From Eunapius fragilis (Eukaryota > Porifera > Demospongiae > Spongillida > Spongillidae): DNA of 64,000 nucleotides. The stretch covers positions 11,240,983 through 11,304,982 of the forward strand of contig OY811973.1 in NCBI GenBank assembly GCA_963681505.1, given 5' to 3'. The notes beneath the pieces were generated by a model. That model did no database searches. It worked only from the letters and a program-made list of their open reading frames with translations, and was not told the DNA's origin. This document shows, one piece after another, positions 51,948-63,419 of the stretch (position 1 is the stretch's first letter; every line of letters starts with the position of its first letter). A program made the position numbers and the translations under genes.

Positions 51948-53045
51948 CTGTGTATTGGTTTGCGAGAAAAACAAACAGAAAGTGAATATAATAGGATTGT
52001 TTGCGTCTCTCTAAATAATAATAACAGCCATAAACAATCTAGGGGACTGCTGGGTGCACTCCAGATCAAAGAATAGAAGCCACTAGGGCATATATGCCAA
52101 AGACAACACACATCAACGTATCAATACGTACACATGTAAGCAATACCCTTTACTGATATTCCTTTTTTCCAAAAACACAAGGGTCACAGGGATCAGCCAG
52201 ACTACTGAAGCAATCCACCCAGCAAACATTTACCAACACACAACATAACAGGTACCCCTGCAGTAGCACAAACCACACCCACCTGGTACTTGGGCGAGCC
52301 AGCAAACCACACCCACCTGGTACTTGGGTGAGCCAGCAAACCACACCCACCTGGTACTTGGGCGAAGTCCAGAATGCACAGCCTCACCAGTACCATGCTT
52401 CCCTGCTTACAATGCAGTATCCAACTTACTCAATGTATGTGGTTACAATGATGACATAGCCACGGTCCTCAGGTGGGAGGGTCCAATGACATGGGTAAAG
52501 TCAGGCAGCCTCTAGGTTGAGGTCCCAAAATGCCTACATGCAGTACTATATGTACTTGTAATCATATTCGCGCATATGCGGCCTGCGCATTATTTTATAT
52601 CAGTGCATGTGTGTGATATGTGCGGCTGTGGAATGTACGGCTAACTTCTACACAACCAATTCTATACAACCATGTAGGGCACGACGCGAACGTAACGTTG
52701 GGGGTAAGAACAACGTTACGTGGCTGGCATTAGTAACGTGACTGTAACGGTCGCGTTACATGTTTTTCTACGTCGTTCAATATATTTCTCCCGCTTCATA
52801 TCTTCACGTTACAGTAGTGTAGTTGAATACTGCATTCGCGCGAATGTAACGTTACCGTAATGCATTTTACTATAGGGTAGCGTCAGGTATGTTCAGTATG
52901 GAGTAGTCGCCACCCGCACTTTTAATAGCGTATAAAAACAAAACTAATAAGTTTGGATCTTTCTATATGAGTTTAAAACAACTCTAATAGGCTCCTTTGT
53001 TAGTAACATACACAGTTTTACGCAATTAACGTTGCTCTGTAGAAT
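51948..53045. other. Region upstream of the kinase
   Basis: Contains three copies of a 37-38 bp repeat (accacacccacctggtactt) at 52267-52360 and scattered cgttac/gtaacg motifs at 52690-52860. Missing kinase exons were not recognised. Confidence 0.45.
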
Positions 53046-54249
53046 CATAGATTGAAGAATACCTGGATACGAAACGCGTCACGTGATCCATTGAATTGTC
53101 AATAGTAGGCGGCGGACCCTTTCAAGTGAACTGTGTTTCGGTTAACCCTTTTGTAGATTACGCTTTCCCCCCTACTTTCACTGCTGTTTAAGAGAAAAAT
53201 CGAGATCTTAGGCATTCTTCGTACTCCCACTGATCTTGCTTTCCAGGTTAGTAACTATTGTTCATGCAAATCACTGAGCACACTCTACGTAGGTACCGTA
53301 TCTGTCATTTCCGCCTCTTCGGAACATATATCTCAGCTTAGAGATGCTTCCAACTATTCATTTCTAAAAGCAAAGCATTATGCTATTCCCTCTGTGGAAC
53401 GAACGTATAGCCGTTGTAAGGGGCTTTAGCATGTGTGTACAACTGCCTGGTGAACAGGTCGCGGACCCACCGTGTTTCGGAACATAGTGTGTGAGTCAGA
53501 CACACGCAACAAAGTCCAAATTTGTTTTTCAATGTTCAGAAAGAGTTGTTCTGTGGAACGCATACAACCAAAGGTGGACCAACGTTATGCAAATGTCTTA
53601 TAGAAGTTATAGTTGTGCGGGTTATTTTCATTAAATCGTCCCTGGACCGATATATGTTTCGGTACATCTCTTGCACGGTCAGTGCAAGCTACACTGTATA
53701 TAGCACTTAGACACATCTACGCAGTTACTATGATCACTTGTAGGGAATGCACTTATAGTACTTAAAGTTGTGTAGTAGCTGATTGAACAAATGCCTTGTA
53801 AGCACGATTGATGAATCGACTGCAGACCAATGACACAGAAAAAGCGTTTCCAAATAGGCGGCAATTCCATCAAACGTGCCTGTTTGAAACATCTGTAAGC
53901 TCTCTCTCTCTAGCTGAATGTGCTTTTATTCTTGGGTGATGTAGACAAGCTAGAATAGCCGAACGTAACCCGGCCACAGCAAAATGTATTGAAAACAACG
54001 GACCAACGGTATCGGAAGTTGTAAGCAACTCGTTAAGAGGATCTGTTTTGGCCTGTGTTTCAGGTATCTTACTGTCTGTAATCGTTACCTGTATCGCTCG
54101 TATTATGCTCGTATTATGGCAAGTCAGTTTCGGCCCTTGGTAGGCTATCTCTTTATAAGTTTAATTTTACACCAAATGTGTCACGTGCCGAAACGCGGAT
54201 CATTTCTAATTATCTCCGCGTTTCGTATCCAGGTATTCTTCAATCTATG
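53046..54249. mobile_element. Non-autonomous element, TIR CATAGATTGAAGAATACC, 7-bp target duplication
   Basis: 1204 bp. A 33-bp TIR begins catagattgaagaatacctg and continues to cgaaacgcg, mirrored at 54217-54249. Flanked by GTAGAAT (53039-53045 and 54250-54256). Internal ORFs are short and unrecognised. cacgtgat motifs inside resemble 36529-37365. Confidence 0.85.
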
Positions 54250-54313
54250 GTAGAATAAACAGGGGGGGGGGGGGGGTGTGTGTGTGTGGCGAACACTCCT
54301 GACGTTATCGCAG

Positions 54314-54667
54314 ATGGCGATCACTACCTACGCTACCCTAGAATTAATTAAAAAGATCGGTACTAGACACGAAATGAGCTGGCGAAAACAACATCAACCG
54401 GTAATGTCATCAACCGGTAATGGAGATGCAGTGAAACAGCTACTGATACTCATCCCGACGTTTCTAGAGGTAGGGGGTTGCATTGCAAGCGCCAAAATCA
54501 GCTTGCTCCGCCTTCTCAAAATGCATGCACGTGCGGTTCAAAATCTGATGGAGTTTCCCTTTTACTGTTGCCTTTGCAAAAAGGACTTTGTGTTCAAGAG
54601 CAAATATGATAGACATGCATTTGCTGACATGTGCTCACAGAAACTACGCGCAGTGCATCATATTTAG
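54314..54667 (+). CDS. Hypothetical ORF with a C2H2-like motif
   Basis: 118 codons from ATG 54314 (MAITTYATLELIKKIGTRHE). Near the end, FYCCLCKKDFVFKSKYDRH has C-x2-C and a His at zinc-finger spacing, then FADMC. It may be the first exon of the decayed Tnp2-like transposon gene downstream. No independent support for expression. Confidence 0.3.
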   Translation: MAITTYATLELIKKIGTRHEMSWRKQHQPVMSSTGNGDAVKQLLILIPTFLEVGGCIASAKISLLRLLKMHARAVQNLMEFPFYCCLCKKDFVFKSKYDRHAFADMCSQKLRAVHHI

Positions 54668-55149
54668 TCGGGCACAAAAAATCGTCGAAACACCTGATGC
54701 CTGTCCTCCTGCGCATGCAGATCCTGTAAGCACCGATCATGAAGATGGTCTCACTGGAGTGTGGCAGAATCCAGGTATTATTATTGCATACGACGTCACA
54801 TGATCTGATGGCTCCTACGATCCTGCCATAGTAGTTCAAGCTAGCACCCAAGTCCTTGACTGAAATTGTGAGCACCGGCTGCACCCCGGGTTGCGAAATC
54901 GGAGAACCAATGGCTAGCAGTAGTAGCCTAGCTCACCGAGGAATGGAAGGATTCAGGTACATGTAAATATTGTAAAATGGTTATGTTATATATGATGGTA
55001 CTCTCAGCACTATTTATAAATACTGAATTTGTCTTTAGTAACCCCTGATGAAGCACCAGTGTCTACAGAGTTACAATTAAGTGAAGCTAGTACTGGTAGG
55101 GCCAATATTGTACTGATACATCACTTACACTGAGATTTTTGGAATATCT

Positions 55150-56160
55150 AGATGACTATAAACCATTCTCGTCAAAATCTCTTGCAATGGCTTACCTCAT
55201 TGTTCATAGCCCTCGGCCAATTGTGAGTATGCTAATACATAATAAATCTGAACTTCTCAAAATAAATACTTACTTTTCCTGCATTGCAGGGCATGCTGGA
55301 CTAACTTAAAGTTTCTTATCCACACGTTGCGTATGTTATGTTCCTAGTGTTTCAGTTTTGAGGAAATACAAGCTACCCGGGTACACTACTCCAATACTAG
55401 TAAGTGAATTCTTATAATTAGCAACTTAAAAACTCACTAAAAAATGTTTTACTGCAGACATTCCAGCATGGTATTCCGTTCTATGTCAATTCAATAGCAT
55501 CAACTTTGAAGATGTGCCTAGCAAATCCGGCGATTTCAGAATACCTTGTGTGATATCCTGTGGTGCAACAAGGAGAATTTAAGTACGTTGGCAGGGTTTG
55601 GTGCATTTATTGTGTTATGAGCGGTCATATGCTTGCAGTGAATTATACCAAGGTCTCCAATGGAGAACTGATGTACACTTATTCTCCTATGGTTTTATCA
55701 CCTTGTGGTAATGTGTTTGTGGGAGATTTTGTAATTTTCTAATGGCGATATACTATCTGTGTTGACCATAGCCCTCATAGAATGAAGGGGGAAACCAGTT
55801 GTTATGATGTCTATTATCATTTTTTCTGATGACACTAGTGGTAATAAATCTATAAGGTTTGGAATCAGCAATGATCATATTCCATGCTTGGAGCTGCCTT
55901 TTGATGTCATAAGTACGTTAGTTAGTTTTGCACCATGCTGTGGCTTTATATCATTGCTTTGCGGGAGCACACCAGTTGAAGTGCTGCACACTATGTTACT
56001 GGGTTCTTATAAATACCTTTTGCGGAAAAAGATGAGTTGGTTGTCATCTGTGCAACGAACTGAACTATCTGCTCGCATTGCAGCATTCTCATTATCAGGA
56101 CTTGATAAGAGACATAACAAAATACTACTGTTCTTTTGTTGGCCATGATTTTGCCCAAAT
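55150..56160 (+). pseudogene. Decayed Tnp2-like (CACTA/EnSpm) transposase
   Basis: Fragments in several frames: FLEYLDDYKPFSSKSLAMAY (about 55155), QQGEFKYVGRVW to GNVFVGDFVIF (about 55565-55740), MSIIIFSDDTSGNKS (55804), STPVEVLHTMLLGSYKYLL and SARIAAFSLSGLDKR (about 55965-56120), then after a frame change CSFVGHDFAQM. The DDTSGNKS, VEVLHTMLLG and FVG-DF motifs are typical of Tnp2-type transposases as I know them. Frameshifts and stops make it non-functional. Confidence 0.65.
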
Positions 56161-59100
56161 GGTAATTTTTATATTACTTCCTTTCCTATCTCCAGCTGAA
56201 GTACAAGTGTGACTGGCCCTGTCAAAGGTAACTTTTTTTTTCTGAGATACCTTGTTGCATAACACAGGTTTTTAAAATCATCGACTGCATGTGACTGCTT
56301 TTGTTCTGAGAAAGCTGAATTATTTTGCTCTACCTGCCTGGAGTTTGCTCACATTGCGGATAGTCATTGTCCTGAGCTACGCAAGAAACTTAAGATACAT
56401 TTGCTTCTGCATATTACAGATGGGACATGTTAAAGTTTGGCCCAGCATCATCATACAACACTGAGAGGTATGTACATGTACATAAACTTGTTTGATACTG
56501 CTGTAATTATTTTATAGATGTGAGAGTTTTAATTCTGCTATACGATGTCACAATATTTTTGCTAACAAGCATGCTCCAAGTCTTGACATCTGCAACAGCT
56601 TTGCTATCCAGGAAAGCTTTCGATATCGGTGTTCTGGAGGAATTTATGGAAATGCTAGCGCTGAAAGGTAAACCCATCTTGCATTATTTGCATAATTGTA
56701 TGTGTTGTGTTTCTCGTTAGAAAATACTCAGGATGTCCAAAGAATATAATATTGCCGGGAAATCACAGCGATACAAAGTAATACAGCCTATGTCAAAAAC
56801 TACAGTAGAGCACAAAGAGAATGCACACTGACGTCTATTCCTGTCTAAAATCCGAATCATACACACAGTGAAATGCTTAAATAGCCAATAGAAAGTTCTA
56901 GAACATGCATGCCCAACACATGCATAATTAACACCTAAAAGCAAGCCAGAGCATGCCAAAGCATGCTCCTTAACAGTACACAGCCAACTTTGTACAACCT
57001 GGTACAGATATGTTAGTGCGGACATTCTGTCTCATTTATGTATAACAGTTTGTACCATACATGTCAATAAGCAACAATCTGGTACATACATGTCTATCAA
57101 TATGTTACAATAAGTAGCTACATTTCGGCTCAATATGATAACAATATGTACCAATCCTGTTAACCAGACCTGGTACGGTTTGTAACATAAATCTATCCAT
57201 GCGCTCCTAGGTACCCTCCCCCGACTACGCCCACCGTGTCCGCCATGATTTAAGAGTCACTGGGTAACGGTAAGGAACAAATGCTCGTAGCTGTGGCATC
57301 AAGGAATCGGAACGGGGGCCAAAGTATTCTTTTTGCGGAGAAGCAAGGTTGGCATGGTTGTTTAGGTATCATGGTGGCGCATGTTGGGCCTGGAACTTGG
57401 GCAGAACTAGGCTATAATTGATGTTCGACTGTTAACAATTCGCTCCGAGGCACTGTTCCTTTCCTTTGCCGGCACTTACAAAAAAAGCACACACCACACA
57501 AAACATCAGGTGTGCACAAATTCCTGCGGCTTTCAGAGACTAACTGTTGGGAGAACACTATTTAGTCCTTCCAATGTGACTGTAATGTATTGTATGAATG
57601 TATATTTACAATAAAATTAATAAATATCATATATGGAAAATGATTTATGGTACATGGATGATAGAAGATTTGTTACAGATATGATGATCATCTATGGTAC
57701 AGATTGTAGCTACATTCTGGGTCATAAAATTTGTCTACATAGTATGTACCAAGGTGTGTCAACATATCTGGCCCAAAATGACTACATATACGGTACATAC
57801 GTCGTACAGGTATGTACCAGAAAATAGGAGTTGGCTGTGTATGCCTGTCTAATAGGTGTGGCGCTGGACTACAGCAGCCTTACAAATCGTCAGAGGTGCA
57901 GGAATTTTTTTGGCTCTCAGTCAGGCTCATTTCATGAATGTGCTATTTTCGAACATGGAGCACTTCGTAAGGTACGAGTGAATTTTATATGTTCAGTGTC
58001 ACTGCATCACTGTATTCCCCCTCAGAAAGCAGTCATTCAAAATTGTGTAGATTGTCCTCTGCGACAATTTTCTTGGCTGAGATTGGTGACATATCTCTCG
58101 ATACTGCAACTGGCAGCGAACATACTACTTCCTCCCACTACTATACTGTTCGCACCAGTTAGTACAGTAGGAAATGTTTTTTAGCTTTTTTCTGCAATGC
58201 TTTTTAGCTTCGTTCTATGGCAACCACCGTGCCGAAGCACCTGTACTTGGGTTACCCCTCGGAGGTTTTGTCTGCTGCAGCGATGCACAGATACGGTATG
58301 CCCCTTTGCTTGCTCTCCTCCGTTGATCGCTGCTTGGTTCCGTTTTTTACTACCACCCACTTCTTCAGCCATAACTGAACTGCATCGTTTTAACGAAATT
58401 CATCTGAAAATGGTGCTTGCATGATGTTTGGCAATCAGAATTCTAATGGAAAAATCAGCTGTTCCATTGTAAAAACTTAAAGGGGCACAAACGATGACTA
58501 ATCATCGTTCGGAACAACTGAGTGCTTCGTTTAGCATGAACCCACCGCTTCGAAAAAAAAAAAGCTTAACACTTTTTAGTTTTAGTCCTTAAAAGCTACG
58601 CATCGGTCGAACGGTTTACCGGGTTCAGAATCTAGCTCAGCCAAATATCATATGTGGTTAATTTAAGTATAAACATTCAATCCATGCCAATTTTTTTTTG
58701 ATCGACTATCATGCATGATCTCCACTGTAGTTCTCTGAGGAGGGTCAGGGAAAGATAACCAACTACGTTTACTCCATGGGTAATAGGGGTAAAACATATG
58801 CCTGAAATAAATGTACTTGACCTTTTTCAGGTCCTCAACCTGACTATAGTGGGCGTTGCTATAATGCCAGGTGCCAGGTGAGAGGGAGCATTGGTGTATT
58901 CAAAACCAAAATGTTTTTTTCCCCTTCCATAGTGATCCCACCAGGACGTGTAGGCTTGTGGGTTCTAGTCTGGAATCTCTGGATGGGATGTGGGAAGTGG
59001 TCAGGGCTCGATGGCGGTCAACTGCTGCACCACAATGCTGGCAAGAATGTGGACTACACAGAGCTAAATATCTCTCGCAGTCACAGCCCACTCTGTTGCA

Positions 59101-59846
59101 ATTTTTGTACAACAGTGTGCATACTTTAAAGGTATCTGAAGGCAACAGTTATAAGAGGCCGTCGGAAGAATTGTTCAACTGAAGAGTGCATGGTTGAGGT
59201 TGGTGTGGCTGAACAACCCGGTGGTGCCGAGGCGGAGATCAATAAAGCTGCACTGGGCCTTTCGAAGGTAAAAAAAATCGCCCGTTGTGTACAGGATCCG
59301 GGATAAACACCCTGGCTCATGAAAAAGAGTTGTAGTGCTCGCCTCTGAACTCCAGCCAACGCACGTTGTGATGTGGGTTTGTACTGAATTGCTGAACAGG
59401 GTGGCCAGCGCCTTGTGATCTAAACAGTCGCCCATAGAGAATGTCTTTATCAGTCCCACCCCCGTCGACAATGTAACAAATTATATTATGTGAGCTAAAA
59501 GACACGGTCTATGGGTTTATACGATATGCTATGCGCAGAAAAAGAGGCTATCCACCAGAAAATGCAACCCACATTCGATGATAAACCGGCAGTTCCTGCT
59601 CATATTATTATCACAAATGTAACCTATAGTATATACAGTTTTTGCTTTGGCTTTAGTACAACAGTGCTTAATGGTTATGCAGTGAAAAACATACATCATT
59701 CACATCGCGTTCAATAAGTGCACCTAGGGCAAATTTTCTACACTACCTTTGTGTTCAATAATGGTCAGTTTAGGTGTTAATTACGTTTAAATGCACGGAT
59801 AGCAAACTCTGCATCAGTACAAACACACATAACTTCGAAGTCCAAT
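56161..59846. other. Transposon-derived or unrecognised region
   Basis: No convincing gene. Short plus-strand frames of 60-117 codons occur (for example ECAIFEHGALRKVRV at about 57935). Runs of ggtacata/tatgtacc motifs at 57040-57180 and 57640-57820 form loose inverted repeats. It may belong to the same degraded element as 55150-56160. Confidence 0.35.
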
Positions 59847-60830
59847 TCATGTGATCCCATACTGATCCAAATTGGTTAATGTGCATCCTTCAAACAAAAT
59901 AGCCTCAATAGATGGGGTTAACAGTCCCAAAGTCACAAGCCTTTCTTTAATAGTTTCTGTTGTCATGGTTCCATCCGAGTGATAAGCCCATCCTATTTTT
60001 TTAATAGTTGTGTTGATAGCAAGAAGCTTTGCTAAAGATTCAATTCCAAGCACAATAGCCTACATTTAGTATTTCAAGTGTCTTGTTGAGCTGAAGAGAT
60101 TGACAAAGATAAGCAATGCCTTCATCACCAATATTATTCCTACTTAAATCAAGGCAATTCAAGCTGGAGTTTATTTCCAGGCTATCACTGAGTGAAATTG
60201 CTCCAGGTAATGTGATTCCACATAAAGATAGGTTTAACGTTTTTAGAATGATGTTGTGCCTAAGTGCTTGTGCTGTATAGTGGGCTCCAATATCACTGGC
60301 ACCTACATTAGCTGACAAATCTAAAGTTTTCAAAGATGGTGCAGATGTGATGAAATCATGAAGAATCAAGCCAGTACTTTCATCAACCTGAAGTTTTGAT
60401 GCAACAAAAGTAAGCTCTTGTATTGGATGACCTTTCAATAACTTTAGTATGCATACTAGGCCTTCATGTTCAGTGTTACAACAGATTAGCTCAAGTATCT
60501 TGATATTAGTGCTAATGATCAATTCACACAGTACTGCAGCAGATTGTTTATTGATTGAATAGGACGTAAGAGTGAGCTTCGTAGTATTAATGCAGTGTGA
60601 CTGGCTATGAAACCCTTGAGCTAATGACTTTATACAGATAGGTGAAAGATTACACTCCATAAGGCTCACACTAGGAATACCAGACATTGCAATAAGGGAT
60701 CCAAGGGATAAGCAGTCAGATGGTGAAAGTGATATACCTGTTATAGAAATTTCCTCCAACCCATTCGCCAGTTTGTACAGCTCTTGATTATTGCGAGCTT
60801 CATAAAAGCAGTTGCACTACCTTTCCGTGG
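59847..60830 (-). pseudogene. NLR-type C-terminal leucine-rich repeats, frameshifted
   Basis: The minus-strand frame enters after a possible acceptor (ggaaaggtag, about 60827) with CNCFYEARNNQELYKLANGL, like the segment joining NACHT-type receptors to their LRRs. LRR_RI-type repeats follow: SLKTLDLSANVGASDIG, LKTLNLSLCGITLPGA, LNCLDLSRNNIGDEGIAYL, LEILNVGYC. At about 60045 the frame breaks; the repeat pattern resumes as GIESLAKLLAINTTIKKIGW (59847-60053). A small deletion in one repeat would explain this. NACHT and effector domains were not found upstream, so this is a fragment or remnant. Confidence 0.65.
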
Positions 60831-61108
60831 TTAACATTTGGAGGTGTTTCATTTGTAAATGCCTGAATTAAAAAAAAGTACATAGAACAGTGAATTGTGT
60901 TATGCATAAGATAAGTGATGAAATTGAATGTTAACTATGACAGTCTCAATATATGATTGGCCCACGTGGTGGCTATACATTAAAGTGTTAACATATAAAC
61001 ATATAGCCGCACCCACTTCCATATGCCATTTTCTAATGGAATATTAATTTTTCTCATCAAGTTTGCTTGCATTGATCTAGAACTTATTACTTGTAACTGA
61101 TTCTGATT

Positions 61109-61139
<31 letters not shown>

Positions 61140-62143
61140 GCCCAACTACACTTACACAATATACTACTGAAGCCAACAACACACACAGACAATAGTATAA
61201 CCAGTGCAATTCCTTGAAAGTATGGCCCTGAGAGTTGGCTCTTATAAGGAGTCTTTCCATAACATTTACTTGTACAATGAAGGCTAGCTATCCTGAAAGC
61301 CTTGAGAGGTAACTTTCCGCTTCAATTTCCCAACATCAATCATTCTACCACCAGGGGAATAGAAACCTGTTTTTAACTCTCTGCATTTATCATCATTACT
61401 ATGGTGCTTCCTCTTCTCTGCCTGCAATGCTGCTCACCCTATCAGACATATCAAAACAGAGGCATCCATCATTATCAAACTGTGCACGACCTTTAAAGAT
61501 CAAAGAGGGTGAAGTTGGAGTTGATGTAGTAAGGTTCACCAGATGACAAAAATGACCACAAAGTCTCACTAGAGCAGTACAGTGGAATGAACCTCTTATC
61601 ACTGCTTCAATAGTTGCCACACCTCAGCACACTTTTGGGCATAACTAGATACAGAAGGTAATATCACTAATTGGAGCTTCCAATACTTAAAATGAGGTGA
61701 CACTGGCCAGATTGGAAAAAGGCATAGATCACTCAGGCTATGATCATTGATGATGGCGGTCTTGCTGGACCCAAGCAGGCAGTTCATTCTATCCATCATC
61801 GAAGAACTGACTCTCCCATGGCATAGGATCTTCAAATCAATACTGCTGTTGAGTCAATAGCTGAGGCTAAATTTTGCAGTACCATGCAAGCAAAAGAGAA
61901 ATTACCCCAGAGAACTACCTTGCTGTACTCCTGATTTTGAACTAAAACTACCCATGCAGGGAGTGCAGTAAAAGTGAATGTCAACCATGGCACAATAGAA
62001 CCCAAGGAAACAGCTCGGGAAAATGGAACAGATTGTGGGGATCCCTGATTAAACGAATTGCACAAGTCTATTTTGAGAACTGTGAAATCTTCGCTGACCC
62101 ATTGCAGCTCATCTAAACAGCATCATAAACCACAAATAAATTT
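60831..62143. other. Unrecognised region with minus-strand ORFs
   Basis: Contains a TATATA run at 61107-61138 and several 70-78 codon minus-strand frames (for example DLCNSFNQGSPQSVPFS), none recognised. Confidence 0.35.
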
Positions 62144-62256
62144 TCAGGAACCAGATGGGCAGGCTACCTCCATTTGATGTGACATAAAGAAATTTTGGGC
62201 TTCCTGTTCATTAACAACACAAAGGTACCTCCCTGTCAACTGTCTTAAGCATTCTG
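62144..62256 (-). CDS. Possible terminal exon next to foldback element C
   Basis: A 36-codon frame (ECLRQLTGRYLCVVNEQEAQ to VACPSGS, stop) opens right after tttatttacttgtag, where the AG acceptor lies at the edge of the foldback arm. Not recognised; it could be the last exon of a minus-strand gene. Confidence 0.3.
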
Positions 62257-62258
62257 CT

Positions 62259-62549
62259 ACAAGTAAATAAAAACATTCTCTAACGAGAGAGTTGTTGGTA
62301 TATAGGATTGACCAATGGTGGTGTAAAAAGCATGGAAACAAGAGTGACAGAAATATTATTGGAAAATTGAAATAGGCCTATATTTAGCCCATTATTCAGG
62401 CATGTGTGTTGTATTGTGTGCTAAATATAGGCCTATTTCAATTTTCCAATAATATTTCTGTCACTCTTGTTTCCATGCTTTTTACACCACCATTGGTCAA
62501 TCCTATATACCAACAACTCTCTCGTTAGAGAATGTTTTTATTTACTTGT
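62259..62549. mobile_element. Foldback element, copy C
   Basis: 291-bp, near-perfect inverted repeat with ends acaagtaaataaaaacattc and inner landmarks ggtgtaaaaagcatggaaac and aggcctatatttagc. Same family as 24082 and 38001. Confidence 0.88.
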
Positions 62550-62655
62550 TTCATAAGTTTTTTTTCACCCTGTCATAGCAGTATCATAGTCAATAATCAA
62601 ATGTAGGAAGAGGATGGATGATCCCCTTTATCTCTTAATGCCAGAACAAATAACT

Positions 62656-62850
62656 TTAATAGTTGGGGGCAGCGCTGGTGGTGCTAGCGGGAGTAGCTGC
62701 TGGTGGTGGTGTGGGCAGTGCTGCTGGTGGTGGTGGCAGAAGCGGGGCTTCTGGAGGTGGTGGGGTGAAGGGGAGAAGAGTTGGAGGATGAATGTACTGT
62801 TCCTCCTCCGACCCCTCGTTGGTGAAAAACCCGCAAAGGTCGTCAGCCAT
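62656..62850 (-). CDS. Small acidic/proline-rich ORF, tandem paralogue A
   Basis: 64 codons from ATG: MADDLCGFFTNEGSEEEQYI, then PPTLLPFTPPPPEAP and Pro/Ala-rich sequence. A paralogue with the same layout lies 125 bp upstream (62974-63279), and flanking DNA is also similar. Not recognised; possibly first exons or degenerate copies. Confidence 0.45.
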   Translation of the reverse strand: MADDLCGFFTNEGSEEEQYIHPPTLLPFTPPPPEAPLLPPPPAALPTPPPAATPASTTSAAPNY

Positions 62851-62973
62851 CTACATATACGTAACAGAGAGTGTGATTAAATTTTTACTTCTTTATTTTT
62901 TAAAGCAAAGTGCAAAGCCTTTACACATGCACATAGAGTATTATTAAAATTTTACCTCTTTTTGCTAAGTGCA

Positions 62974-63279
62974 CTATTCAGCGGATGAGTGGCTTTTATA
63001 CCTGCAAAGCCTTAACACGTGTGCAGACTGTGAGTCCAATTCCATCATATTAAGGTGATAGGGTAGCGCTGGTGGTGCCGGTGGGGGCAGCGCTGGTGGT
63101 GCCGGCGGGGGTAGCGCTGCTGGTAGTGGTGGTGGGGGCAGTGCTGCTGGTGGTGGTAGGAGTGGCGGGGCTTCTGGAGGTGGCGGGGTGAAGGGGAGAG
63201 GAGTCGGAGGATTTATGTCATCCTCTTCCTCCTCCGACCCCTCTTGATTAAAAAACCTCGTAAGGTCTTCTGCTGCCAT
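62974..63279 (-). CDS. Small acidic/proline-rich ORF, tandem paralogue B
   Basis: 101 codons: MAAEDLTRFFNQEGSEEEED, PPTPLPFTPPPPEAP, then repeated PALPPPAPPALPP and a non-repetitive tail ending KSHSSAE. The tail is absent from paralogue A. The upstream leader (tgtcacgtacatgtag before ATG) resembles that of A. Confidence 0.5.
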   Translation of the reverse strand: MAAEDLTRFFNQEGSEEEEDDINPPTPLPFTPPPPEAPPLLPPPAALPPPPLPAALPPPAPPALPPPAPPALPYHLNMMELDSQSAHVLRLCRYKSHSSAE

Positions 63280-63419
63280 CTACATGTACGTGACAGAGAC
63301 AGAGAGTATGATTTTAAAATTTTTTACCTTATTCTTTTTGGATCATCATATAAACGGCATGTGCTAAAATTTTATTGGTCAAATTTGAAAATGCTCCAAT
63401 CTAAACATGGAGGTGTAGC

